Shown: positions 37,801 to 52,800, numbered from the stretch's first letter. The stretch: 64,000 bases of DNA from Onthophagus taurus (GCF_036711975.1 NC_091976.1:18910001-18974000), one strand, 5' to 3'. A program made the numbers and translations. The notes: a model not told the origin generated them from the sequence alone.

Positions 37801-40800
37801 TGCAATAAATTTGCTACACCTCTTAAGCTACCACCATTGTCTATAATGTTTTCTAGAGATTCACTCTATTGATTCAGTATCTAATCAAGGAAGTTATAAA
37901 ATCGTTAAATACCTTTTAAAAGTCAGTCAATTTCTATGGGAATCAGTAAACGATTGAAATCTTTATCGTTTTTCTTATAAGTCCTGCTTTAACATCATGT
38001 TTATTTTTTTTTTTGCTACTCTGACACCTCTTTTTATATTAAATATATTTGGTGTAGACTACTGCTTAATTGTTTGGAAAAATTCCAAACAATTAAGCAG
38101 TAGTTTATGTAGTGGAATACACATTTTTAAATGTTTTTAATTGTTGCTGGCCAAAAGAGAAGCATACCATTTAAGGTCTACACAGATACTCCATTTTTAC
38201 TTAAGCTATTACAACAAATTATTGGATCTATATGTTTTTATATTCTTTGCTACTCAAATCACAAAGAACTCGATAAAAAGTCGCAGTTGAGTTACGTCAC
38301 AGATTGGAATTTCCGACTCCTCATAAATTATGTACATTATAGCAATACAAATCCACTTTATCTCCTATTATAAGCCTTCTTACCTAAGCTTGGTAAGGCG
38401 AGTGGAAGATGACAAAGACTTAACAAAGTTCTGGGAGATGACAGAAGTTCCGGAAGAAAGAATATTATGTCAAAAACGCAAACTGAAGTGAATTTAAGAC
38501 TAAAAACCGTGCATACTTTTAACCATTCTGCCAATTCGTCTTTCCAATCATTGCTGGATCACTGATTTTCTTCAGTAGATGTCTGCCATGATGGGTATCA
38601 TGGTCTCATGAAAAGCTTTTACTCATTCAAAGTGTTTCTTTTTATATATGTTATGTTTTCTTCATTACATTATACATGAATTGATAAGAACACTGATAAT
38701 AGTCAAGTAATGTTGATATTTTCTGAAGGATAATTATTATTCTCAGGAAGGATTGTGGGCAATAAAATCGCAATTAATTGATTCACCAATATTTCGCATC
38801 TATTTTCAACGCTTCCTCAGGGTGAGTTCGTAAATTGCACTAAATTAGCGAAAACTTTAAACATTGTCAAGGAAACCACGTGTAAAATTTGAGTTGAGTG
38901 GCATGACTTACCACGTGGGTTAACTCTAAGTGAGTCGAAACTCACTTAGTGAGTCGAAACTCACTAATTGATTCACCAATATTTCGCATCGAAAATAGAT
39001 GCGAAATATTGGTGAATCAATTAATTCCGACTTTATTGCCCACAATCCTTCCTGAGAATAATAATTATCCTTCAAAACTGCTAACGGGATTGAGGAAAAA
39101 ATCTCCTGCTTGGTTTTCTTTAATTACACAGGTTATATTATGGGTTGATATTTTCTCTGTTTTGACACTGAAAGAGAACTGTATGTTCTTTTTCTCGTAG
39201 TTGAGTTGAAGTGGTGCACCCGACATAGATCAAATACGGTAGGAGAGGAGTAAGTTTGCTAACTCTCATCATTTTCACGTTTGAAATAGTACGTAAGGAA
39301 GTGTAAGACGCCATTAATGTGATTAGGAATGTGACTGTGCTGCGTTTACTGATTGATCTGTACAGATTTGATAGATACTAGATGTACACATAGGTATATA
39401 TTGGTTTGTTCTCGTTTTATCGATGTTTCGTTAATTTTGATGATTGCGTATCTTTCATTAACGTCAATATGGTGTTTTCTTTTATACATTTCTTTGTTCA
39501 ATTATCGCATATATCGCCGCTGCCAAGCCAACGCAGCATAAACGCCAGAATGGTCACTTTTCATTTAGCTATACCGTTGAGCAGGATCTTTAAATCTACA
39601 TACAACAGTTAAAGCAGCATAACCGCAAACTAACTTCAATCCCTATAATATTGCTTTAAAGTTTGCACAAACACCTTTTTCAATATGACCTGATGAAAGA
39701 GTTTTTGTGTTTCCAGGAAAGTCAAGTAAATATCGTTTATGCCGTATTGGCTTGGCAGCGTTCTTACTACTCCTTACTAACTTCTAAAGACTTATACACT
39801 GTGTAGATAAAGTATGGATTCAATTCGATAAAAATTCCACAAAAAAGGCTTGAATCTATGTTATATATTTTAACGCTCATTTTTGGAGATAAAATTGAAA
39901 TGTACAGCTGTTCCAAAATTGAGATACCATGCCTAAGTTGACATTTTTAAATAGGAACCCTCATTTTTTGTTGCATTTATGGATTCTAAGTGAACTTCTG
40001 ATTATTTTTCATGTAGCACACCCTATGTCGATATTCAGCAGTCTTCAAAGAATGGCAGTTAAAAAAATACTGTTACTATTTTATTTAGAATCCCATAAAT
40101 GTTGTGTACAAAACTAAACCTGAATCGCTTGACGACTTAAGAATTATAATTAGAAAAGAATGTGCCGACATTAGTCAAGAAACAATTATTAGAGTCCAGC
40201 ATGAATTTATCGATCATTTGGGATAGTGCCAGGCACAAGAAGGGTTTCAGTTTCAACAATTAATTAAGTGGAAAATTATTGTTCCTTGTTAATTGCTCAA
40301 TGAAAAATACTTAGAATTTTACGAAGAATCCATAAATGCAACAAAAATGGGGGTTCCTATTTAAAAATGTCAACTTAGGCATGGTACCTCAATTTTGGGA
40401 CAGCCTGTACATTTCAATTTTATTCTTTTTTCTGGAAGAATATCCCTCGAATTTTTATCGAATTGATTCCATACTTTATGTACACAGTGTATATATTAAA
40501 TATTGTATGTTCTGTAGTCAATGAGAGAGTGCCTGTTAACAAAGGTTGTCGCACACTTCTTCTTGAACGTGAATGAAAACAGCTAAAACACATTTCTTTT
40601 CAAATTCGTTTATTACTTATGCGTTGTAGAGGATGAAGTCTTCCTTGTGTCTCCAATAACTTTATTTCGAACTATTTATGTATTATTCCAAAGTACATTT
40701 AAACAAGTTGGATGATTTCCTGCTTCTTTTTATTCATGGTTCATTATATATTTTCAAACATCTATTCTGCTAAAGATAAAAGTTGACAAAGCAAGTAGCC

Positions 40801-43800
40801 GATTGAAGGTTTTATATATTTAACATTTTGTTTTTCTCCTGGCAGTTCTTGATTGGTTATGGATATGGATATATATATTGGACATGGATCAGACCATAGT
40901 AAGTTTTATTTGCTAGAAGAATTCTTCTTTTGATGTCTTCGGCAATGTTGTGATCCGAAGTAACCAGTGAGTTCAGGTATACAAATTGTGCTACAGTATC
41001 GATGTTATGCTCTCCTATGGTAAAATTTTGCTGATGTCTTTTTGATAGATTTGCGTTGGTTTTTTGCAGTATAGCCCACAAGCCAGTATTTCGCTTTTGC
41101 TGATAATTGTGCTTCCTCCATGACTTTTTCGAGTACCATGTTGAGGAGTATGCATGATTGGTAAAACTTCTTCACTCCGTTCTTCTGGCTGTGTTCCCAG
41201 TTGTCTTCATAGTAAACCATCTACCTGTCCAGTGTTTGTCTTGGCCCCTCAGCATTTATTCTCCTTTGTCCCTGCACATTGTTGTCCTATTCCTATTTAG
41301 ATTCTGATAGAATTTCCGGTATCTATCATTTGTTATCTGTTTCCTAAACGTTCACTAATGTTTCATGCAACTCTTCAGTTTCTAATCTCTGAGCAGGTGT
41401 TCCATTCTTAAGTCAAACCATCGATGCTTTCCCAGTTCTTTTCTAGTACGTTAGTGGATTGACATTAGGGCGTCCAATTCTCCTTTTTATTCGTTATTTG
41501 GCTGTGTTCGAAGTTTAATTTCGTGCATAGATCCACCGATAACATCGTTGGCAAAAATCATTTCTTAGATGTATAATATTTCTTAGAGCAATAACCAACT
41601 TGCTAACAGCAGTTAGTGCTGTGGGTGTTCAACTTACTTCAAATTTCCTGATAATATCCTTTGTATACAGTTCTTGCATACATAGTAAGTCTACTATACA
41701 GTACTTGTGATGCCTTATAATCCAACATTTTAGTCGATCACAATAATGCATTATTAATTTGATCACAAAACTCATTCAAGCTTTTTTATTTCACTCTAAG
41801 ATTACGTTAAGACTTCCACTATCTTCAACGCTATGTAATGCTTTTATCATAAATATTATATATTATACCTTAATTACATGTTATGGAAATTTTCATGCGG
41901 TAATAGAATTACAATATTATTTAATTTATTAATAAATAGGGGTTATGTTCTCCGTTATCTCCTAAACCGTGAAAGGATAATATTGTATGGATTGCACATT
42001 TCAACACAAAACAATCATAAAACTTTGATTGTAACAATGCGGTAACAATCGCTTTATTTACTAAACTGAGAAAGCAAATGCACTAATACAACAAATACTA
42101 CATTTGGTTTTGTTCTTTTTCCATAGAAATTGATTGCTAAAATATAAAAATTGATCATTTCGAAATTCTACTAGTATTTCTTTAAAATATTTTTATATAT
42201 AAATTAATAATAATCTTCGTTAAATTGAGAACATAAACAACTTTTTTAAGGTCAAAATATTACTACCAGTAATACGCAACAATTATTTTTATCAATGCAT
42301 CATAAAGTGATAAAAAGTTTTCACACGATTTCATTTTTTATACGATAAGAATCGTAACACATTTCGATAAAAACTATTATGAAAATAATTTTTATAAAGT
42401 AGAAATTCCTTAAATAATAAGGAAATAGCATTATTATTTTTTTGATACATCCATTTTTTATAACAAATTTGCGGTATTCCGGTTGTAGAGGGGAAAAATG
42501 GAAAGTAGTAATCATCTAATAGGCCGGAAAAGCGAAAGGAATGTTTCCTCAAATGATCGAACTGAGCACTAATTGTTTATTGCATTTTCAATTTGAAGAC
42601 TTTCCCATTAATATTTCAGAAACAAAAGTTATTAAAAAGAAAAGTGAAAACGATAAAAATAATTATTAATAATGACGTCGTTTATGAATCATTATTTTTA
42701 CATCTTGCGCTTAATAAGTTTACTTGGGTAGATTACGATTCAAAGAAAAACGGTGCATATCACGCGATATGACATCATTTTTCCTATATTTTAGCAAAAA
42801 AACATTAATATTAAAAATAAGTGTCTTACATAAGAACGGAAATAAAAAAGTTAATGGTAATAACCAATAAAATTTTATCACGCGAAAAAAATACGTTCAT
42901 TTGATTAAATTAATAATATTTCCAAGCAACTGGGCGTAACACGTGTATAAAATAGCGCAACTTTTCAATGGGAACTTTATTACGTAACAACTTTTCTCTT
43001 TAATCGTCTCATTAAATGGAAGAAGAAAGTTTCAAAGTACCGTAAACAAATAAATATTAATGAAGCGATTTGAATATCTAGAGAAAAATAGTTATTGTAA
43101 TCATTAAAGAATATTTAATTTATGAAAACATTATTAATTTTTTTTGTCAAATCGATTAAAGAAACTTTCACTGTCATCATTTATTTCCAACTCAATTATA
43201 ATTTTAAACTATTGTTTAAGTTGTTTACAACTGTTGTTTAATTGAGTTGTAAAAATCGAGTCAATTATCATTTATTTACTCATGTCAAAGAAAATAACGT
43301 TTTTGTACCTTCGCGAAATTTTCACTCACGATTACAAACATTAAAACATCTCGCGGTGCGCTTCCTAAGGATATTTATAGAATTAACGGTTCGATTCGAC
43401 TGAAATATTTCCTTAAACAAAACTGCAAAGATCAAACAAACCAATTTTCAAAAATAGAACCACTTCAAATTAAATTGTTAACTAATTTATTACAATATCT
43501 AAAATTAAAATTGTTTTTTATTTTCATGTGATTTCTATTTAATCTAATCTAATCCTTTGATGATATCTTTGTAAAAAATATGTTGTTTATTTTATAAACA
43601 AAAAAAGTATTTAAAGTATCAAAAAATAAAAATAAATTCTTTTTCCTTGGTATTTGTTGAGGTTGTGCTGAAAGTAAGTTGAGTAGTAAAGTAACGTAAA
43701 ATGCGCACAATCAACATTATTTTTTTTTACATTACACGCACGTTTGTATATCATTGACCTTGAACGTTTTCACAGTTGATAACGTCTAGAAAACGGAACT

Positions 43801-46800
43801 GTACACAAAGGGAAAGCAAAATAAATAATGCGGTTTGTTTTCGATTTTGTCACACAAAATAAGAAAACAGAATTAATTGGTTAGTTTTTCCTTGATAATG
43901 TGCGGTTTTCCACACTTCATTTTTAATCAGATCAAAAATGAAGCTTTAACTGCATTCTCATTGATTTGAGAATATCCGCTTTTGAGTTATATCTCTTTTT
44001 TTTTAAAGAATTTAATTGTTTTTCCAATAATTTGTCGTATTAAATTCAAAACAATCATGTCGTGTAACAATTTCTTTACAAGGATTTAATAATAACTTTG
44101 TTAAAATCTTAGCATTTTTCGCTGTCATTTCAATGTCAGCTGGAATGACGCAATTTAATGGACACAAACTTTGAGCACAACAACCATTATATAAGTTTCC
44201 AGAATGTTCGAAAACACCACCGTAGTGCTAAAGGAAATGTGATTCTGTAAGAAGAATTTTGTATTTTAATTTGAAATTCCATCCATATTAAACTTAAATC
44301 ATTCAGGGCCTCAACATGACTATGTTTTACCATTACTTAATCTTTGTATGTAAATGAGCTTTGAAACTCTTTTTCTGACTGCAAATACAAAGACCTTTAA
44401 TAGCTTTTATAGCAAAAATTGGATTTTAAGACATCACTGTTTATAATACCGCGAACGCTCCAGATCGTTATTGTTATCGGTTAAGATAACAATAACGAAA
44501 CATTACATAGCCCAGATCATTTTAGTCCATAATCAACCTTTACGCATTATCAGATTCTTCACAGTTATATAAATCCAGGAACGAACTCTCTTCATTATCT
44601 TTAGCCTAAAGAAGCCTTCGTAGAATTTGTGTTCTGTAGAGTCTCTTTAATGTTTCAATCACACCTTAACTACTTGGCTGGATTAGTGGCGTGATATTAG
44701 GCAGGAAAAACATCGCCTCAAATTCTTGATGAATCGGATTTAGTATTTCAGCAGACGGGTGTGTGGCGCATTGTCCATGACTTGCACTTTTCTGTGTTCT
44801 ATAAATCACTGAAAGCTTAGTAACTAAGTAATATCATATTACTTATTGTCCTAACAAATTTATCTCATTTCCGCCACAGTTGTCATAGACTGCTAGCTTC
44901 AGAATATGGTATGAATCATTTAAGAATTTTCTAGAATTATTGTATGATTCACCGAATCTAATCTAAGCATGGAGTGAAATATTATCTGCATAGACATTAA
45001 AAATTATTCTACAGTGGAAGAACATAAAAATTCGTAATGAAATTAAGATTAGCTTGCTTGTTTACATTTAGATAAGACAAACGATCACGATGTTAAGAAG
45101 CAAAATGACCTAACAGTCGCATTTTCGGGACTATTATAATCGGATAAGTAATTCTGAGATTATAAATATAGGGTGAATGCAAAATCAGCATCTTATTTAT
45201 GTTGTTCACGTATTCACTATTTTTGCAATGAATTGCAAAAAGATTAGGAAACATAATATTTTCATACTTTTTGAGATAGTTGAAGAAAAAATCTAGATGA
45301 CATAATCCTGAATAATTTAAACTAAAAATTCCTAATTATTTATATTTTATTCGAAAGCATTCTGAAAGCATCTTTGAAATAGCAATAGTAATAGGTAAAA
45401 AATCTAATTATTCAATAAATCGCAGAACTTATTAATTTTTTTTTTTTTGAATTGTGGATGTGACTGGTGCGAATACTCACATTCTTCCTTATTAAGTGGT
45501 ATTAGATAGATAGTAAAATATGCAAGGATCACTCAGACTGCACAACAGCAATTAAAGGTTAAGATTGGCTCTCTATACTAACTACGAGTATAATTTTATT
45601 TTATGTTCTGTCTCATGAAAGAGCTTTAGACAACTTTTTTAGTCTGCTGGCAAATACATCGAACAGTATGATGTCTTACCTGCATTTTTGGGATTCTTGT
45701 TTTGATTACTACCAAATTCGTTTTCTTTCAAATATGGGATTAGTGTGTTGTCGAGTAACAAATAAAAATTTTCATAGATTTGTTCAAGTGTATACTTGCC
45801 ATAATATTAAATATTTCCGATAGTAATCTATTTGATCTAATTCATTCAACACTTAACTGTCATTGAAAACTTAATTCGTGTTTTTTTTGACACCACCTAA
45901 AATATCTATTCGTTATACATTGCATTCATAAAGTAGAGAATATTGTTTATAAAAATATTATTAACAGTATTTGGCAAAATCCCTGAAACATTTAAAGATG
46001 TGTGTTCTTTGCTCAACCTTTAAGAAACATTTTTTTCTGTCATATTTTGTTAGATTTTATATTGTTTTAGTTCATTTATATTAGATTTATTTGTATTATT
46101 TCGTTTATTTAGTGTAGCCTTGAAATGTATCGAGTTAAGTGTTGAAATGCGTTGGGATGTTTATATGTAAGTCTTTGGGTAAGGCTTTTGGTTATGATTT
46201 TAAATAAAAAAAGGAGCCTTCGAACTCTAAACCGTAGCTTTCATTTGATGAATCTTCGTTTTGATACGCAAAGAAACAGTACGCCTTCGTTTCACGCGAC
46301 AGACGACGACGACAAAGACTTTGCAGTACGTGTTAATGAGATTTAGGTCGATATGATATTAATTATAATACCTAGACTGGTAGCAACCTTAACTTAATTA
46401 ACCGTTTGAGTCCCAAGCAGCGCTGTTCAAGTTTTACGTCGAGAAAACCCAGCACTTTTCGTACTCATTTAGTACGAAGTGTTTGAATACCTGTGCGACA
46501 GTATTTTTCCAACACTCCCTGGGACTTAAACGGATAATCAAAATCATTTCCACCATAATCAAGCAAAGTCATGCTCCATCTTAAGTTATGCTGAAGTCGG
46601 TTTGGCCAAGGTGCTGTAATTTGTTGACCACTATTGGGTTCATATAATATTAACTTGGAGTCGCTTAATCAGACGGAAACATATATTTCCACTTTGTGCC
46701 ACCTCAAATACACCTTATTAATCTGCAAAGGTCTTGCTTTAACTTTGACACTTGAGGATATTGAACACCAAATTCAAAATAATAAGTCTGACGTAACTCT

Positions 46801-49800
46801 TTTCTTAAAGCATTGCTGTATATATTTAGACTACCTTTAGAATAAGTGCATAGGCGGTATATAATATTCGTAGACACATACATTCTATATTGAACTCAAC
46901 CTCTTTATGCTTTGTCGCTTCGACATTGTCGAGCCTATGTACCAAGCCTCTTATAACTGTAGGCTAGATACACAGACGGTATGTAGAGGTCTTTGTCACG
47001 ATTAAAATCTTCTTACAGTTCTTAATTTGCATCAAGTTTTTCAAATCTTCATTAAATTTCTATTATGCTTCTTCTCGTGATAGATGTAGTGAACCAATAT
47101 CAAATCCATTTTAAATTTTTATCATACATCAAGTCTTCAGCAAGACAACTGTGTATAAAATGTTAATAAAGTCTGCATCGAGACAACTTAGTATAAAGCC
47201 TATATTATCTATGAAGACATGTTTGTGCAGAAACAAATCTTCAAAAAGTCTACATCAGATTGCATGTGGTTTGTATCAATATGCATAAAAACTAAAAGAG
47301 TGTATAAAATAACCACATAATCCTTCTCAAATCTGCATCAAGTCTTTAAAGTTTGCATTAAACTCATGATTTGATAGATGATATTATAAGTTAAGCCTCT
47401 ATCAAGTCTGATTTAAGTCTCTATTATATCTGTATTCAATATGCAGCGTGGAAACAGCACAGTATAAATTTCACATCTTCCCTGAATCAAGGACTTGACC
47501 AATGTTTTTATCAAGTCAAGTCTACATCATATCCCTATCGTGCATACATCGAAGCTGCATTAATTCTTTGAAGTCTGCATCAGATTTCCATTATATTTTT
47601 TTAATTGGTGGCATGATGGCCCAGCGATCTCGGTTTCTCGACCAAAATTGCCAGGTTTGATTCCGGTGGATTTTTGTCTGTGGTGATATCTAAAAAGTAA
47701 AGTTCGACATCTCAAATTGTCCAAATTAAAATTACAGATGGTGATTGACCTTGCAACGTTTTAAGCAAACACCTACAATTAAACTATGCAATTAATGAGT
47801 ATCATGAGCAATGTATTTCTAGAACTTGAGAAAGCATTAAACTATTATTTTGTGATATATGCACAAAGCAAACTTTAGCAATACAATTTTTATTAATTTT
47901 ATAATTTATATTTATAAAAAAATTTAGTTTTGATACAGATTTAAAAATATTAAAGTTACTTTTCTTTATTTTCCAGTTGTATTTTGCGATTACGTAGCTT
48001 CGGGAAGATCGTTACAATTCATAGAAGAATACATCCTCCGAGAAGTTTTACCATGTTACGGAAACACCCATTCCACAATAAACATAACAGCGCTTCAATC
48101 GACTTTATTTAGGTAAGAATTTTTGATTTTTATAATTATTTATGGGTCGATAACCCGTTCAATTACGTGCTTTAACACGTGATTGCGTGATATGGGAGGA
48201 TTATAAGTGGGTTAACTGCTCTTTCCGGTGATGAGATGAGATGCATTACAATGTTGCAACTAAATTGGATTTTAAGAGGAAATAAAAAAAATGATAATCC
48301 AATTTGTACCAACGAAGAAAATTGATAATAGTTTTATAATTTTTTTTATGTTAAGTAAATTAAGCAAAAATCTATAATGATTTCGTAATAGACGCATTTA
48401 AATGCATTTGTTTATGAGTAATTTTTTTTTTCATTTGCATGTCTAGTAAACATATCGTTTCTTGTTGGTTTGGGGTTACTCACCGTCTATTTTCAAGTAA
48501 TCGATAAGAGTTGGCACGCAAACTCACTCATACACCACCACTTTAGCTCTTCCTTCGGGGTCGGCGTTTGAAAACAAAAGGATACATATTTTTTTACTTT
48601 CAAGCCTCGTCGTCCAAGGCATAATAGGGCCGATACGGGAATAAAAATCGTGAAAAGAGGTTTTTTATTAGGTCATAAACCATGTTTAAAGTACCTCTTT
48701 AAAAAGTTTTTCTCCTTTTTAGTAATAATACTCGAGGTCTTCTTAATGTTTTCGTTTTAGTAATCCTTTTGACCTCTTTAACTGTTAATTAAAAATTCTA
48801 TTTAAAAAATAAAATATGTTAAAAACGATCCATATTAATTTTTTTTTGTTTTGTAGACAAGAAGCAAGGGAGATAATAAAAAATGCTGTTAACGCAACTG
48901 AAGAAGACGCTGTTATCTTTGTTGGTCAAGGTTGTTCCGCTGCTATTAGAAAATTAATTAGTGCTTTGGACTTGAAGGAAGCGCCGATTGTATTTACTAG
49001 CGCCAGTGAACATTTAGATAATTTGCAGATATGGGAAGATTATGGAGCGACGGTAAGAAATTAAGATATGATATTAATTCTATTAAATTAAATGTATCCA
49101 AAGAAGGTGAAGTTCAAATGAAATTTAACAAATCTAGAAAAACATTGATAAGATTATAAAAACAGCTGGCATAGTGTTTATTGACCCGATAAACTTTATA
49201 AACTTTTTATAAATCAAAACCAAACATTACATAACATTCAACCAAGGTTTATTTTTAATAACAAAAAAAATTCCGTTTCAGATCATTCGAATTTCAGAAA
49301 CAAGACAAAACTTTTTGGACCTATCCGATTTAGAAGAGCAATTAAAAATTCATCAATACTCCGGTAGACAACTCATAGGATGTTTTTCAGCGGCTTCAAG
49401 CGTTACAGGAATTTTAGTGGACGATGTGGCTTCAACAGCACTTCTTCATCAATACGGAGCTTTAGCCTTTTGGGATTACAACTTAGCAGCGCCTTACATT
49501 AACATCAACATGAACGCAAAAATACCCGGAATCGAAGAAAACGTCGCCACGAAAGATGCCATTTACTTTTCCGGGCATAAATTTATCGGCGGCGTTCAAA
49601 CTCCTGGTATTTTAGTTGCGAAAAGGAATCTTTTTAAGAAAACTGAACCTGCAGAACCGGACGGTTTTTTCGCACCTCAAGAACAAAACAGGGTGAGTAA
49701 TGATTTTAACCTTTAAGGCTTTTAAACATTTTTATGTTCGAAAAACTTAAAAGTAATAAAAATAAGGAAGAAATTGTTTTAAAAGGTCTTGAAACTGTTA

Positions 49801-52800
49801 ATGTTAAATAAACAAGGTCTTTGACACCCGATCGAGGTTTCTGAACGACATTTTTTATTGTTTATTTAGCTTTGTTGCTGTTTAACAGTTTAAAGTGCTA
49901 TAAATATTTTTATTCGAGTTAAATTAAAATTTGTTGTATTGGAAAAAAAATATATATATAGTTTTAGATGAATTATTTTTAGATTGTGAGAATTTAAAAA
50001 ACCGTCGAAAATTATTTTTAGAAGTTAATGCAGGAGATGTATGCCAAATTAATGTTGACATGTTTATTATAGAAATTTTCGTTTAAAAAATGTTCCACAA
50101 TTTTGAATCACGCAAATCTGCGATGAATTCTTGTAGTACCGTAAATAAGAAACTTTAAGTTTTCTTTTCCTATAAATATTTTAGCCAGAAAAGTTTTGAA
50201 ATATAACAACATTCATCAAGGTTTAGAATATGAGTCAAATTGTAACTTCTAAATCATAGTGCAATTGAGAATTACTATTTTGGAAACGTTTCATATTTAA
50301 TCTATCACAATATAATAAACAATAAAGGTTTCTCTATATCAACGAAAAACATTCCCAGCTGTTGCAAACGTTTCAATAAAGTTGTTGCGTTAAAAGTTGA
50401 TTATAAAAATCGAGCCAAAGTTATACAAAATAACTGCGAATCATTTAATGCCGAGAAGTAAGAGTTTTTGCTATGTCGCATATACAAAGTATGTATTGTA
50501 ATCGTGGAAATATTCAAACTCGAGATTTCAATGGTTTGGAAGTGTGTAAACATGATAACTTAAAAACGCAATTAGCAGTGGTGATGAAATTTGGTTACAC
50601 TAAAATTGTAGATGCGTATCAACTTTTTGGGCTCAGTCGATGTAGTTCTCTCGCTTAACCTGAACACATATTGAAATAATGTCATATAAACTTGTACTTT
50701 AAATGAAGAAATACAACAAATATAAATGTGTCTTAATAAGCACAAAAAATAATCAGATATAAAATTTCAATTAAATCGGCTAGAACAAGAAATTTTGTTT
50801 AATAAGTAGTATTTTTTTCCGGAAAGTCCAAGTGTTCCAGGAAATGTAGTATTATCGTCTCTCTATGAACATTTCACAAATGTAGCGTGTCAATTAGTGT
50901 CATATAATAATTCGAGAAAGTTGAGTGTAGGTGACTTCAGTTAATTTATTTTAATGTAAGCTTCTTATGGCGAAATGACATCATAAGTATCTACTCCAAG
51001 ACTTGTTGAATATATTGGGTGAAATACATTCTCCATTTAGTACCCGCTCCCACTCCATACCACTCTCCTTCAAATCGTCATACCTCAGCACATGATCAAT
51101 TGTCTCCCAATCTCCCCACACAATCTATACATCCTCTTCTCATAACCAATTCAATATTTATTAGCCCTCTCTTCATTCCTACACATAAATCGCGCAAAAA
51201 TATTCTTTGCCTTCCCTCCGGAATTTCATTTTCATCAGAGAATGCCGTTCCTAATTTTGCACATCTCTATCTCTACTCTTCAACTCCTTCCACGGTGTTG
51301 ACCCGTACCTCCTGCTTCTTTGTATTTCCTCTATTATACTCTACTCTGGTATTATATTACCTTCTTTCTTGTTATTCATACTCCCCCACCCCAGTCTTAA
51401 TCATCTTCCAACACTATCCCAAAATCTTAAAATCGCTCCTCTGCTGCAGTCCATCCTCGTACTTTATCGCCCTTCTGGCTGCTTCCATCCTCATCTTCTC
51501 TTGCTACAACTCCTCTTCCACTATATATGCAAGAATCTTCCTGCTCAACCCTGAGCCCTACCTTCAATCTTGTGTTCGCTCCTATATTTACGCTCCATAC
51601 ATTATCATCACACTCCTCACCAATCCATCAAACATTATTTTCTGCTTGTGCACATCTTTTTCAAATATTCGTTCCACCAACTCCATATCTGTCCCAAAAA
51701 TCTACTTATCTTTCTAACTCTCAGCTTAATATGATTCCCAACCCCATTATCCGCTCGACAAGTAAAACTCAGGTACGTAAATTTTTTTACATTCTCCACC
51801 TCTCCGCCCTTCCATTCCCACTTCCTCCTTTTCTTCTTCCGCCCTTAGAAAATTTTATAATCTTCGTCTTTTCAACATTTACTTCCAAATTCTTTCCCTC
51901 TAAGTAGGTCTCCATCGATCTCATCATCCTTTTCAACTCTTTAACCTCTGTTGCCACCACCACTACCACATCATCTGCATATGCTAACAAATGTATCTTT
52001 TCTGTCCCCACACTTCAATTACTAAAAGATATGTAACTCTAAGAGCCTACCCTATAGTATTTTGTTTTGTCTAACAATTAATACGCTATACTAAGATGCA
52101 AATAACACTGCACAACTCGATGCTCTTGTATTTAGTGTTATCGAGGCTCTATTCATGATTTGCTGTTGTCTTCTTAATAATTTCAGATACAGTTTCCATA
52201 CTCAGAATCATTGTGAATGATTAATGTGGAATTTCTTCCAAGTATCCAATACAGTTTTTTATATCTAATAGGTACTAAGCTAATTTCTTTTCTTTTTGAC
52301 GTAAACTTTCCAAAATTTTCTCGTCTGGGTGGCTTAGGGTGCTCAGGTACTTTGCTGATGTTACATCAGAAACTTGGGCATCATTAATTTTGACTGGGAA
52401 ATTTGATTCAAACTGATGATTGGGTATCAACTTTTCTTTTCTGTTATTAGTTTTAAATGTTTCAGAAAAGTCTTAAACAACTTTGACGTCATCGAAAACA
52501 TAACAACTTCTGCTATCTTGCAAACTCTGCTAACATATCTCATTATCAGTCCAAAGACAAAATTTATTAGGTTTGGTAGCTTAATTGTAGATTACTATCC
52601 TGGAGCTTTCTTAGCGTTTATGCCCTTTTTTATCCCTATTATTACATCTCTAGGCAACGACAAGATTATTATTTCTTACGTTTGAATTGATTCTTCCCAT
52701 CTCTGTTCTTCGTCATTTTTGTCATTAGGTTTGATGGTTTTGAAGGAGTTGTAGTACTGGTTTCGATACCCTAAAAATCAAAACAAATCGTTTGGGTAAC

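Larger units (their letters stand above)
23083..47976. other. 24.9-kb first coding intron of the desulfurase fusion gene
   Basis: The donor AAAG|gtaagc and the acceptor ttttccag|TTGTATTTTGC restore the motif RRKVVFCDYVASG, so the join is secure despite the distance. The intron is a mix of AT-rich sequence and old transposons listed separately. Stretches 26300-31190, 32200-34600, 35760-38050, 41250-44000, 44830-46390 and 46540-46960 show nothing I can name. A frame on the plus strand at 28537-28821 has no motif and no ATG start. Confidence 0.8.

Noticed and set aside
38058..38104. miRNA precursor
   Set aside because: The stem is perfect and the loop only 3 nt, unlike an animal pre-miRNA hairpin with imperfect stem and larger loop.
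46152..46346. 64-codon frame with a DDDDKD stretch as a small gene
   Set aside because: No homology recognised, no splice context, and it opens in AT-rich sequence near a MITE.
47605..47680. Functional tRNA gene
   Set aside because: Box-like motifs are present, but acceptor and anticodon stems do not pair.
51019..51717. 232-codon Ser/Pro/Leu-rich frame on the plus strand
   Set aside because: It is the complement of a purine-rich LINE coding region on the minus strand (YADD at about 51980); composition alone keeps it open.
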